A stretch of DNA of 64,000 bases, taken from the NCBI RefSeq assembly GCF_024752355.1, contig NZ_JANTHZ010000015.1, positions 47,162 to 111,161 on the forward strand. Direction: 5' to 3'. The stretch is from Ancylobacter mangrovi (GTDB lineage: Bacteria > Pseudomonadota > Alphaproteobacteria > Rhizobiales > Xanthobacteraceae). Shown piece by piece: positions 41,514 through 48,312 of the stretch. Every line of letters begins with the position of its first letter. The stretch's first letter is position 1. The notes below the pieces were generated by a model. The model was given only the letters and a program-made list of their open reading frames with translations. It searched no databases and had not been told where the DNA came from. The position numbers were made by a program, and so were the translations under genes.

Positions 41514-42449
41514 ATGCTACCATCGTCACTCATTATACCTCTTGGGGCCGTCGCCGCCCCTATCATCGCCAAGGTCCTCAGCCATGGCGGCGCGCGCACA
41601 GGCAGACCCAGCGGCGAAGTCAGCGCGGTGCGCACAATGACGCTCGACGGCTTCGATGAAATCGCCGCCGCTTGGGCGCCGATCCTAGGCGCTGGGGGAT
41701 TTCAAATCGAATTACACTCAGTCTTCTGCCACTCGCGCCCGCACGTCACCTTCGCGCCGGTACCGCATCCGATGTACCGAGGTGGCACGACGCCCCGTCG
41801 CTGCGAACTCGCGGACCTCCTCATCGTGATCGACTATGTCGATCGCAGAGAGAAAGTTGAAGATCGTCGCGCGGTCCTGGTCCAGGCGAAGATGCTTAAA
41901 GGTGCCCCCCTTAAACTATCGGGTAAAGAATGGGTCCAGCATGAGTTGCTCGCCTGGCTTCCCGCCTTCACCTTCGTGGACAAGGCTTATGATCCGCGCA
42001 TCCGTGATTTGAAGGGACCACCGATAGTCGGCTTTCCCAGATGCACCGCCGAATACGGAGGCATCGACCTCAACAATTCAACTCCTGAATGGTGGAACCT
42101 GCTAGCCGAGACCACCAAACCTTGGTGTGTTTCTCGTCTTCCGCTCTCTCTCTTTATGGCAAAAATGGCTACCGGCGATTACTACTGTAGCCGTACCGCT
42201 ATAAGAGGGGGTTGCGACGATTGGTCATTCACCGTGGACGAGTTGCTCCGCGTAACGGCATCACTTCCGATCACCAAGAAGAGCGACGTCGCGCGCGGCA
42301 ATTACAATGTCGTCGGCTTCATCGCTGAAACGTCGTCACTTACCGGCCTGGGAGATGGTGGCGGCGAGGATTTTATTGAGGGCGAGGTACCGGAATGGCC
42401 TGAAGGCCCAATGAGCACCGTCCACGTAACGCTAAGCCGTATGGAGTGA
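41514..42449 (+). CDS. PD-(D/E)XK-like protein in the immunity region
   Basis: 311 residues from MLPSSLIIPLGAVAAPIIAK; a GTG at 41466 would add 16 residues. After a hydrophobic start, CELADLLIVIDYVDRREKVE then RRAVLVQAKMLKG gives the E-x(n)-D-x(n)-Q-A-K pattern of a PD-(D/E)XK-type nuclease core, in a family I know only as hypothetical. GC content is lower than the phage average. It lies right after cI, where lysogeny-expressed immunity genes are common, and converges with the membrane-protein gene. Defence role is inferred. Confidence 0.5.
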   Translation: MLPSSLIIPLGAVAAPIIAKVLSHGGARTGRPSGEVSAVRTMTLDGFDEIAAAWAPILGAGGFQIELHSVFCHSRPHVTFAPVPHPMYRGGTTPRRCELADLLIVIDYVDRREKVEDRRAVLVQAKMLKGAPLKLSGKEWVQHELLAWLPAFTFVDKAYDPRIRDLKGPPIVGFPRCTAEYGGIDLNNSTPEWWNLLAETTKPWCVSRLPLSLFMAKMATGDYYCSRTAIRGGCDDWSFTVDELLRVTASLPITKKSDVARGNYNVVGFIAETSSLTGLGDGGGEDFIEGEVPEWPEGPMSTVHVTLSRME

Positions 42450-42556
42450 TAGTGTCGACGCCCTCTACGGAATAACCGCGTCGCTAGCTCGCCTGTCCGT
42501 CAGAAGCTATATGCAAGTTGACTTCTGCTGGAAGGCACTCGCAACCGACTGGGCTG

Positions 42557-44047
42557 TCATAGGTTCTTTTCAGGCATTTTAGGCTGAGCCGATTGTGTAT
42601 CTGTCCCGGCGCCGGCGGACGCAGGGACATCTCCAGCCTTCGAGTTTACGGAGGCTCCTTCGGGAACCTCGGCTGCCTTGGTCGCCGGCTCTTCGGTACC
42701 TTGCTGATACGGCAGCCCGGAAGGTCGAGCGAGTGCCGTACAGACCACAAGCACCAGAAGAAGCGTCGCCGCGATACCTCCTATCCAGGCAGCCAAATAG
42801 AACCCACCCTCCGCCGACGCTGCGGGCCCCACAACCATCGTCTCGTAGTCACTCTCCGGCATGAACCGATAGATCTTCGCGTGCCACTCACGGCGAAGGC
42901 GCCTTTGAAGGCCGACATAGTGCAAACCCGACGCAACTATCGCCGCGACATATAGAAACAATACCACTCCTATGACCGCGACGGCTTGTCTAACGATCAG
43001 GGCGGGATTATCGAGGGCCAACCGTCCCGCAATCAAGGCAATTCCTGCGAACAACGCCGCCGCAACAGCCGAGGCAATACTTCGTGTTGTGTCCGACAGC
43101 TTTCCTATTTCTTCGCTGACAGCTTTGCGAAGTTCGGTCATCGCTTTGAGGCTATCTCGACTGACTTCTGATAAGCCGAAGGCTCGCGCCATGATTGCTC
43201 CCTCTAGGGCCGATTCAGCAGCCAATAGGAACATCGCTCCCGCTCCTTGGCCGCTATGAGCCGTCCGGGCAATTTCTGGCGCAAAGAGATCATGCCGCGG
43301 TCGCATCTCGACCGAGGACTCGAAAACCCAAGATGCCGCGCGCTGGACGGCACGCATGCCTTGCGGACTTAACGCACCAATTAAGTCAGCTTCCGGCTTC
43401 AGACGCGAGAGTGGCGGCCCCCTAAACAGGAGGGTGCCATCCTCCTCAACTTCGTCGCTCAAGCAGCGGAGAAGCCCCGGAAACGCATATTTTGCCCAAG
43501 CAACAAAAGCCCAATGCGTAACCGGCCAGTCCAGATCTGGGTCACGCACCAGCCAATGATCAATCTGCGCTGTCACTAGGCGCTCAGGTGCAAGCTCGCG
43601 GACCACCTTACGAGGATCACACCCTGTTGCCATCGGGACGAAGACGGTTTCGTCGCCCCAAGGCGCGATCCGATTGGCCTTCGTCTCAAATGCGCTCGGC
43701 AACCCCGCCACCCAAATCACTGGAGGGCGCTTATCGTCAAGCAACCAGTCGGTTAGGCCAGAACGGGTAAGAGCCATCGCTGTGCCCTCTGGTCGCGCCG
43801 GCTTCGTTACCACCAGCCGATACGGCTCAAATCCGGGCGAGATCTGTTCACGGTTTATGACTTCGGGTGTGGCGTCCTCAATGACATATGTCCAACCGAG
43901 CGCAGCGACCGCCTCAACAATGGCCGTTGCGTCGACAGCACCCAGACGGGCAACCGTCAGATTACCCGCACTTTCCGTCACAGCGGCGCGCTCGGTCTGA
44001 ACGAGACACTCAAGCGCTGACGCGAGATCTGTCGGGAAGGGTGCCAT
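42557..44047 (-). CDS. Three-TM membrane protein, partner of the NdpA-like gene
   Basis: 496 residues from MAPFPTDLASALECLVQT. A soluble N-terminal domain (1-320) of unknown fold has VIWVAGLPSAFETKANRIAP and WPVTHWAFVAWAKYAFPGLL. Three transmembrane helices follow at about 324-346, 352-375 and 414-440, then a disordered acidic tail. The start overlaps the end of the NdpA-like gene by 38 bases, so the two are translationally coupled. AT-richer than structural genes. The sensor-plus-membrane layout resembles abortive-infection effectors; no known family was recognised. Confidence 0.65.
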   Translation of the reverse strand: MAPFPTDLASALECLVQTERAAVTESAGNLTVARLGAVDATAIVEAVAALGWTYVIEDATPEVINREQISPGFEPYRLVVTKPARPEGTAMALTRSGLTDWLLDDKRPPVIWVAGLPSAFETKANRIAPWGDETVFVPMATGCDPRKVVRELAPERLVTAQIDHWLVRDPDLDWPVTHWAFVAWAKYAFPGLLRCLSDEVEEDGTLLFRGPPLSRLKPEADLIGALSPQGMRAVQRAASWVFESSVEMRPRHDLFAPEIARTAHSGQGAGAMFLLAAESALEGAIMARAFGLSEVSRDSLKAMTELRKAVSEEIGKLSDTTRSIASAVAAALFAGIALIAGRLALDNPALIVRQAVAVIGVVLFLYVAAIVASGLHYVGLQRRLRREWHAKIYRFMPESDYETMVVGPAASAEGGFYLAAWIGGIAATLLLVLVVCTALARPSGLPYQQGTEEPATKAAEVPEGASVNSKAGDVPASAGAGTDTQSAQPKMPEKNL

Positions 44048-45080
44048 CCTCAACCAGCTTTTCTTCCGTCTGAACCGTGATGGTGGCCCCGCCATCTGGC
44101 AGGAACTGACGACGCACGGTCTTATTCTCCTGGTCGCCAGGAAACTCCACAATAACGCCTTCCGCAGTACGGATTCGACGCCGTGCGGCTGTACGCAACA
44201 CACTGGCATCTGGCTTGAAGGCGACGCCGTTGAGCTTCTTGGCCTTTAGCTGCCGGGCGACCGCCCTCTCCACCGCCGCACGCACCTCTTCCTCGTGAGG
44301 CCGGCCGGCCGCGACGAGCATTGCCTCACGCACAGCCGCTTCATCCACCTCTTCGCGCCCTTGCAGGGCTTCCTTGACGGCGCGCAAGGCGGCGGGAACA
44401 TCGCGATTGGGAAGGTGATCCCGCAGCCCTTCGACCACAGATCGCAACGCACCACGCAGATCTTCGCTCAGCTGAGCATTGTTGCGTTCACGTTTTACAT
44501 CCAGAAACGCCTCAAAATAATCGGTTAGATCGGGAGCTCGACCCATCCGGTCCCTAGCTGAAAGAGCCTCCTCCACCACGCCGTCGCGAGTGCGAACGAT
44601 GGCGGATTTCTGGATTGCCCCTTTCTCCTGGACAAATGCCTGCACTATCTGCCGCAACGCGTTACGGCCCTGTTTTTCATAGAGCTCCACCGCCTGTCGA
44701 TAGTCGTACTTCATCATGCCATAGAGCCGCACCGTAGGATCTTCGACGATGAGTTCGAAGACGAAAAAGGCTCCAGCCGTCGCGGTCTGCGGATGAACAT
44801 TGTCGAATCGGCGGGTAAGCTCTTGCGCCCCCGTTTCAAAACGAACGGAGCCAGACGCGATTTTCTCAATCGTCGCCTTCGCGTCGGAACCCGCTTTGAA
44901 TTCATGAACACTGTCGAGCGCAGCATCTACCAGACGCGCCAAAAAGAAATCAAGATGGTCTACACCACTCAAATCCAATTCCGGCTGAGCAACAAATTCC
45001 TCTCTGCTCTTGCTAACGACGTGCAGAGTCATTTTGTTTATCCGCAGATTCACCAATTCTTCATCGCTGAAGAAGCCCAT
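44010..45080 (-). CDS. NdpA/YejK-like nucleoid-associated protein
   Basis: 356 residues from MGFFSDEELVNLRINKMTLH, with Shine-Dalgarno GGGGAGGGGG before the ATG at 45080. Family-like features: N-terminal NLRINKMTLHVV, the middle FFVFELIVEDPTVRLYGMMK YDYR, DLTDYFEAFLDVKRERNN, and a C-terminal beta domain (VIVEFPGDQENKTVRRQFLP). NdpA proteins bind DNA. Here it is coupled to a membrane protein gene within the immunity region, not in a host nucleoid context. NdpA assignment rests on motif order and is tentative. Confidence 0.6.
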   Translation of the reverse strand: MGFFSDEELVNLRINKMTLHVVSKSREEFVAQPELDLSGVDHLDFFLARLVDAALDSVHEFKAGSDAKATIEKIASGSVRFETGAQELTRRFDNVHPQTATAGAFFVFELIVEDPTVRLYGMMKYDYRQAVELYEKQGRNALRQIVQAFVQEKGAIQKSAIVRTRDGVVEEALSARDRMGRAPDLTDYFEAFLDVKRERNNAQLSEDLRGALRSVVEGLRDHLPNRDVPAALRAVKEALQGREEVDEAAVREAMLVAAGRPHEEEVRAAVERAVARQLKAKKLNGVAFKPDASVLRTAARRRIRTAEGVIVEFPGDQENKTVRRQFLPDGGATITVQTEEKLVEDGTLPDRSRVSA

Positions 45081-45185
45081 TGTTTCCCCCTCCCCATGAA
45101 CAAGCGGTAGGGAGACACTACACTGTGACGACTGCGAGGAACAGAACCGCGTGCACCTGAAGATCAGCACCTGGCCCACTCTCCT

Positions 45186-45524
45186 TCAGGCGAAATGCCG
45201 TGGGCGCGACCGGCGGCCGGCTGGCATGGGCAGGCATGTTTCTTCATCGCCTCCGCGCAGCACATGGCGCGCCATGGCGATGTCATCGGCACGTATGCCG
45301 GTTTCCGACATGATCGCCTCGGCAAGCGCCGCCTCCTCGGCGACCCAGTCCAGAAGCGAGGCGAGAAAGCGCGGATCGCTTGCGCAGGTCCTGACCGCTC
45401 TCGCCTCGATCCCCATCTCGGTAAAGAAGCGCTCGAGGCGCAACGCATCGTTCGCGAGAGCGCCCAACACGCGTACGGCGATCCACTCGGCATAGTCGCG
45501 AGCCTGTCCGACACCATCACGCAT
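45186..45524 (-). CDS. DUF3572 family protein
   Basis: 112 residues. AVRVLGALANDALRLERFFT, EMGIEARAVRTCASDPRFLA and LLDWVAEEAALAEAIMSETG follow the DUF3572 pattern (small helical alphaproteobacterial protein of unknown function). It overlaps the zinc-ribbon gene by 8 bases and shares its LexA box. Confidence 0.7.
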   Translation of the reverse strand: MRDGVGQARDYAEWIAVRVLGALANDALRLERFFTEMGIEARAVRTCASDPRFLASLLDWVAEEAALAEAIMSETGIRADDIAMARHVLRGGDEETCLPMPAGRRSRPRHFA

Positions 45525-45774
45525 CGCATGCCTCCGGCAGTCTCAGTTGCACCACGCCGGCAATGAGCCCGATAGGGTTCGCACAGGAGCTGCAGACGAA
45601 GCGCTGGCGCTCCAGGAAGGCGCTCTCGAGCAGCTCGTCGATCCCGGTCGGCGCATCGTCGACCCGCGGGACGTCGACGAAAAACTGGCTCTCGGCGACG
45701 CAGTGCTCGCACCTCAGATCCAGCCGGAAGCGCGCCGCCAGGCGCTCGTAGTCCCCTTCTTCGGCTTCGTTCAT
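45517..45774 (-). CDS. Small zinc-ribbon protein
   Basis: 85 acidic residues with CEHC (24-27 region, LRCEHCVAES) and CSSC (FVCSSCANPIGL), a two-knuckle zinc ribbon. GTGAGG lies just before the ATG. First gene leftward from the 45.8-kb control region, preceded by a LexA box and a CI operator, so it may respond to DNA damage. Confidence 0.65.
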   Translation of the reverse strand: MNEAEEGDYERLAARFRLDLRCEHCVAESQFFVDVPRVDDAPTGIDELLESAFLERQRFVCSSCANPIGLIAGVVQLRLPEACDA

Positions 45775-45794
45775 GATACCTCACACCCTGCAAT

Positions 45795-45809
45795 GTTCTT
45801 GTTATGTTC
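45795..45809 (-). promoter_or_regulatory. LexA box (alphaproteobacterial GTTC-N7-GTTC)
   Basis: GTTC-TTGTTAT-GTTC matches the direct-repeat SOS box of Alphaproteobacteria exactly. It lies 21 bases upstream of the zinc-ribbon gene start, between it and the CI operators. Confidence 0.7.
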
Positions 45810-45875
45810 CGATCCTCAAACATGATCGCTCGTGAGTCGAGTCCAATCGGGCGGCGGTAGCCAGCTTTTCTGGTT

Positions 45876-45893
45876 TATGGGTTATTTCCCACT
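45876..45893. promoter_or_regulatory. Candidate CI operator 3
   Basis: TATGGG-TTATTT-CCCACT. Core TGGG-N6-CCCA matches operators 1, 2 and 4. It lies 12 bp from operator 4, on the side of the leftward zinc-ribbon gene. Confidence 0.65.
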
Positions 45894-45899
45894 TATAGA

Positions 45900-45928
45900 T
45901 TGACAGTGGGAAATAACCCACTTAACGT
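45900..45928 (+). promoter_or_regulatory. Rightward early promoter with CI operator 4 between -35 and -10
   Basis: A perfect -35 TTGACA (45900-45905) and a weaker -10 TAACGT (45923-45928) are spaced by 17 bp. Operator 4, AGTGGG-AAATAA-CCCACT (45905-45922), fills the spacer, so bound repressor would block RNA polymerase. It should drive the operon from 46.0 kb to the integrase. Confidence 0.75.
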
Positions 45929-46030
45929 AACTCCATCAGCCGCTCCTGCTGATGCGTGCCCGGCGGCGGTCTACCGCTCCCCCAGCCCTACCGACCGCCG
46001 GGCACGCCAACCGCTGATGGAGTTCGCGCC
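45929..46030 (+). ncRNA. Structured 5' leader with alternative stems (candidate RNA switch)
   Basis: An outer 12-bp stem pairs AACTCCATCAGC (45929-45940) with GCTGATGGAGTT (46013-46024), hiding the GGAG of the first gene. Inside it a 13-bp GC-rich stem pairs 45954-45966 with 45995-46007, extended by 4 bp beyond a one-base bulge. The 5' arm can instead pair with GCTGATG at 45948-45954 to make a short local hairpin that frees the Shine-Dalgarno but breaks the first base pair of the inner stem. The two states exclude each other. What flips them is unknown; no known riboswitch class was recognised. Confidence 0.6.
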
Positions 46031-46285
46031 ATGTGCGATTGCATTGCCACGACGACGGAACTGCTGAAGCCGCACAACGCCGGCGTCACCTTCAACCTGA
46101 TCGGCCCGGCGCGGGCCTGCGTCGACCTCTACAAGCTCGATCCCAAAAAGCGCGGGCGCCCGCCGATCCTCCAGGCGACCTTCTGCCCCTTCTGCGGTGA
46201 GCGGTATGCCGACAGCACTTCGAGCGCCGGCGAGCGCATTCCCGACGCTCCCAGCCTGAAGACCGACGGCGTCGCCCTCTCCTGA
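46031..46285 (+). CDS. Small zinc-finger-like protein, first gene of the rightward operon
   Basis: 84 residues from MCDCIATTTELLKPHNAGVT; later TFCPFCGERYADS. The CxC at the start and CPFCGERY suggest a zinc-binding fold. The ATG at 46031 uses the GGAG that is inside the leader stem. Function unknown. Confidence 0.65.
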   Translation: MCDCIATTTELLKPHNAGVTFNLIGPARACVDLYKLDPKKRGRPPILQATFCPFCGERYADSTSSAGERIPDAPSLKTDGVALS

Positions 46286-46310
46286 ACTTCGGCGGCCGCA
46301 TCTCCCGCCA

Positions 46311-46352
46311 CGGCCGGATCGCTCCTCCCTCAATCCCAAGTCGATCCGGCCG
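46311..46352 (+). promoter_or_regulatory. Long hairpin between genes 1 and 2 of the early operon
   Basis: Perfect 11-bp stem CGGCCGGATCG (46311-46321) and CGATCCGGCCG (46342-46352) with a 20-base loop, followed by a pyrimidine-rich stretch (CCCTTCTCTTTCC). It could be a weak terminator, an attenuator or a processing site. Confidence 0.5.
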
Positions 46353-46377
46353 CCCTTCTCTTTCCAGAGGCCAGCGC

Positions 46378-46602
46378 ATGATCCCGCATTCCCATGCCGA
46401 GGAATCCCAGCTTGCCCGGACGCCCGAATTTCAGGCGGCCCGCGCCATCGAGCTCGCGGCCTCGGAACTCGAAACCCTGCGTCTCCAGGCGCTCGATCTC
46501 GCCGAGACGCTCTCCACCCACATCCGCTCGCTCAAGGCTCGCTCGCGCGACATGCGCGACCGCCCGTTCCGGACCGAGGACTGCTCCAATGAACGCCGTT
46601 GA
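46378..46602 (+). CDS. Small helical hypothetical protein
   Basis: 74 residues: ARAIELAASELETLRLQALD, AETLSTHIRSLKARSRDMRD. Predicted coiled coil. AGAGG lies before the ATG. Its end overlaps the start of the ProQ-like gene by 14 bases. No family recognised. Confidence 0.65.
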   Translation: MIPHSHAEESQLARTPEFQAARAIELAASELETLRLQALDLAETLSTHIRSLKARSRDMRDRPFRTEDCSNERR

Positions 46603-46978
46603 GACGCCGGTCGAGAAGTGGCGCCAGCGCAAGACCCGCGCCGAGGCGACCCGTGAGCTTCTGGTCCAGCGCTTCCCGCGCTGCTTCATGCCCAAGGGCC
46701 AGCCCAAGCTGCCGTTGCAGAAGGGCATCCGGCAGGCCATCCGCGCCGTGGCACCGGAGATCAGCGCCCGCCGGCTGCACGAAGCGCTTTCGGACTACGT
46801 CCACGGCCGCACCTATCTGCGCGCCATGACGGCCGGCGCCGCCCGGATCGACCTCGACGGATGGCCGGACGGCATCGTCTCCGAGGACGAGGCGCGCGAG
46901 GCCCGGGTTCGCCTCAGGCGCGCCGATCGCAACGCCGCACGCAAGGGAGCCGACCATGGCCATCGCGATGCTGCGTGA
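46589..46978 (+). CDS. ProQ/FinO domain RNA chaperone
   Basis: 129 residues. TRELLVQRFPRCFMPKGQPK, LPLQKGIRQAIRAVAPEISA, RRLHEALSDYVHGRTYLRAM and GAARIDLDGWPDGIVSEDEA follow the FinO/ProQ domain from end to end; a short basic tail follows. The family binds structured RNAs and 3' hairpins and modulates small-RNA action. Here it is encoded just downstream of a structured leader in the phage early operon, which makes phage RNA targets plausible. Confidence 0.8.
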   Translation: MNAVETPVEKWRQRKTRAEATRELLVQRFPRCFMPKGQPKLPLQKGIRQAIRAVAPEISARRLHEALSDYVHGRTYLRAMTAGAARIDLDGWPDGIVSEDEAREARVRLRRADRNAARKGADHGHRDAA

Positions 46979-47048
46979 TCTCTGCGCCCTCTGGCTGTTC
47001 CTTTCAGCCCTCGGCTTCTGGGCCGGCGTCTTCACGGGAGCGATGTGA
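46956..47048 (+). CDS. 30-residue membrane peptide
   Basis: MAIAMLRDLCALWLFLSALG then FWAGVFTGAM: a single hydrophobic helix. AAGGGAG lies at the right distance before the ATG, and the stop overlaps the next start (TGATG), so it is embedded in an otherwise continuous operon. Function unknown. Confidence 0.55.
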   Translation: MAIAMLRDLCALWLFLSALGFWAGVFTGAM

Positions 47049-47335
47049 TGGTCTGGAAACAGCGAGGCACCATCGAACGCGTGCAGGTGGAGGTCGACCT
47101 GAGCGACTTCGACACCGGCCAGCTTCTTCAGGAACTGATCGACCGGCAGATCATCGAAAGTGCCGACGCCGAGAAGTTGCTCGCACGCGAGAAGATCACC
47201 GTACAAGGCACAGCGATCTCCCCTAACGACGAGATCTGCCTCGCGCGTTCCGAGCTGGCGATCGGCCGCAGGAGCGAAGCGCTCATCCATATCGAACGCG
47301 CCCTCGGCAACGACTTCATCGGGAGGCTCGCCTGA
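47048..47335 (+). CDS. Hypothetical early protein
   Basis: 95 residues: VEVDLSDFDTGQLLQELIDR, SADAEKLLAREKITVQG, and a C-terminal helical pair (SELAIGRRSEALIHIERALG) like a short TPR-type hairpin. ATG overlaps the upstream stop. No family recognised. Confidence 0.65.
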   Translation: MVWKQRGTIERVQVEVDLSDFDTGQLLQELIDRQIIESADAEKLLAREKITVQGTAISPNDEICLARSELAIGRRSEALIHIERALGNDFIGRLA

Positions 47336-47529
47336 TGGCCTGCGCCCTGTCCTCCCTCACCCTCGACGGCGCCGTATTGGGCCTTCTCTTCGGCCTGATG
47401 ATCTTCGGGCCGCTCGGTTTCTGGGTCGGCCTCCGCACCGCCTGGCAGGACGATTTCCCTGCCCCCGGCTCCTCCGATCCCTACGCCCAACCCTTCCAGG
47501 ACGACGTGCGCGAGGTGCCCCATGCGTGA
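47335..47529 (+). CDS. Small membrane protein
   Basis: 64 residues with one hydrophobic helix (AVLGLLFGLMIFGPLGFWVG) and a polar proline-rich tail. The ATG overlaps the upstream TGA. Function unknown. Confidence 0.55.
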   Translation: MACALSSLTLDGAVLGLLFGLMIFGPLGFWVGLRTAWQDDFPAPGSSDPYAQPFQDDVREVPHA

Positions 47530-47740
47530 GCACGACGAGATCGTCGACGCCATGGCGATCAGCCTGGCGCAATCCACCTGCGATCTGGCGGACGAACGGG
47601 AGGTCGCGCTTCTCCTGCTGAGCGCCGGCTACGACGAACGGGAGATCGCCGATCACCGCCGGCAGGCGGTCCGCCTCGCCGCCGCCAGCCGGCGCACCGA
47701 CAGCATCTGTGCCGGCCTGTCGGGAGGCGCCTATGGCTGA
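47522..47740 (+). CDS. Hypothetical early protein
   Basis: 72 residues, MREHDEIVDAMAISLAQSTC, then EREVALLLLSAGYDEREIAD, HRRQAVRLAAASRRTD. Helical. Overlaps neighbours at both ends. No family recognised. Confidence 0.6.
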   Translation: MREHDEIVDAMAISLAQSTCDLADEREVALLLLSAGYDEREIADHRRQAVRLAAASRRTDSICAGLSGGAYG

Positions 47741-48059
47741 GGTTCATCCCACGCCGGAATTCGCGGCTGCCACGCTGGCGATCAAGGCCCAGATCAACGA
47801 CCTGATGGCGCGCATCGTCGCGTGTGGGCTGTCGCCCGCGGAGGTCGAGCGCCTCCTTGTCGGCATGACGGGCCGCGCCGCTTGCTTCTGTGCCGGCGCT
47901 TCGAAGGCGCTTGCGGGATCGCCGCCTCCTTCCGATGCCCACCCGGACGACATGCTCGAATGGGTCGACAAGACCCTGGCGAGGATCCGGAACGAGATCG
48001 AGGCGGAGCTGCGCCAGGCCGCCGCCCGCGCCTTCCCGGAGGTGCAGGGCCATGGCTGA
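47733..48059 (+). CDS. Hypothetical early protein
   Basis: 108 residues from MAEVHPTPEFAAATLAIKAQ; helical with two cysteines (AACFCAG). ATGGCTGA overlap with the upstream gene fixes the start at 47733. No family recognised. Confidence 0.6.
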   Translation: MAEVHPTPEFAAATLAIKAQINDLMARIVACGLSPAEVERLLVGMTGRAACFCAGASKALAGSPPPSDAHPDDMLEWVDKTLARIRNEIEAELRQAAARAFPEVQGHG

Positions 48060-48312
48060 CCTCGTCAAGCGCCTCGCCGCCTGGATACGGCGGCCCTGCC
48101 CGGCCGAACTGGACATGCGCGCCATTCTGCGCCGCGACGCGATCGATCCCGGCGTCTGCCGCAACTGCCGCTTCTGGAAGCGCGGGCCCGCCTATTCGCA
48201 GCGGGGCGAGTGCCGGCGGCTTCCCCCGCCCAACGATCTCGGCTGGCCGCGCACCGACATGCACGGCTCGTGCGGCGAGCACCAGCGGATCGGAACCGGA
48301 GTTCGGCCATGA
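48052..48312 (+). CDS. Small zinc-binding protein
   Basis: 86 residues with CRNCRFWKRG...GECRRLPP and a later HGSCGEH, a cysteine pattern common in small phage proteins that probably bind zinc. Overlaps both neighbours. Function unknown. Confidence 0.6.
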   Translation: MADLVKRLAAWIRRPCPAELDMRAILRRDAIDPGVCRNCRFWKRGPAYSQRGECRRLPPPNDLGWPRTDMHGSCGEHQRIGTGVRP

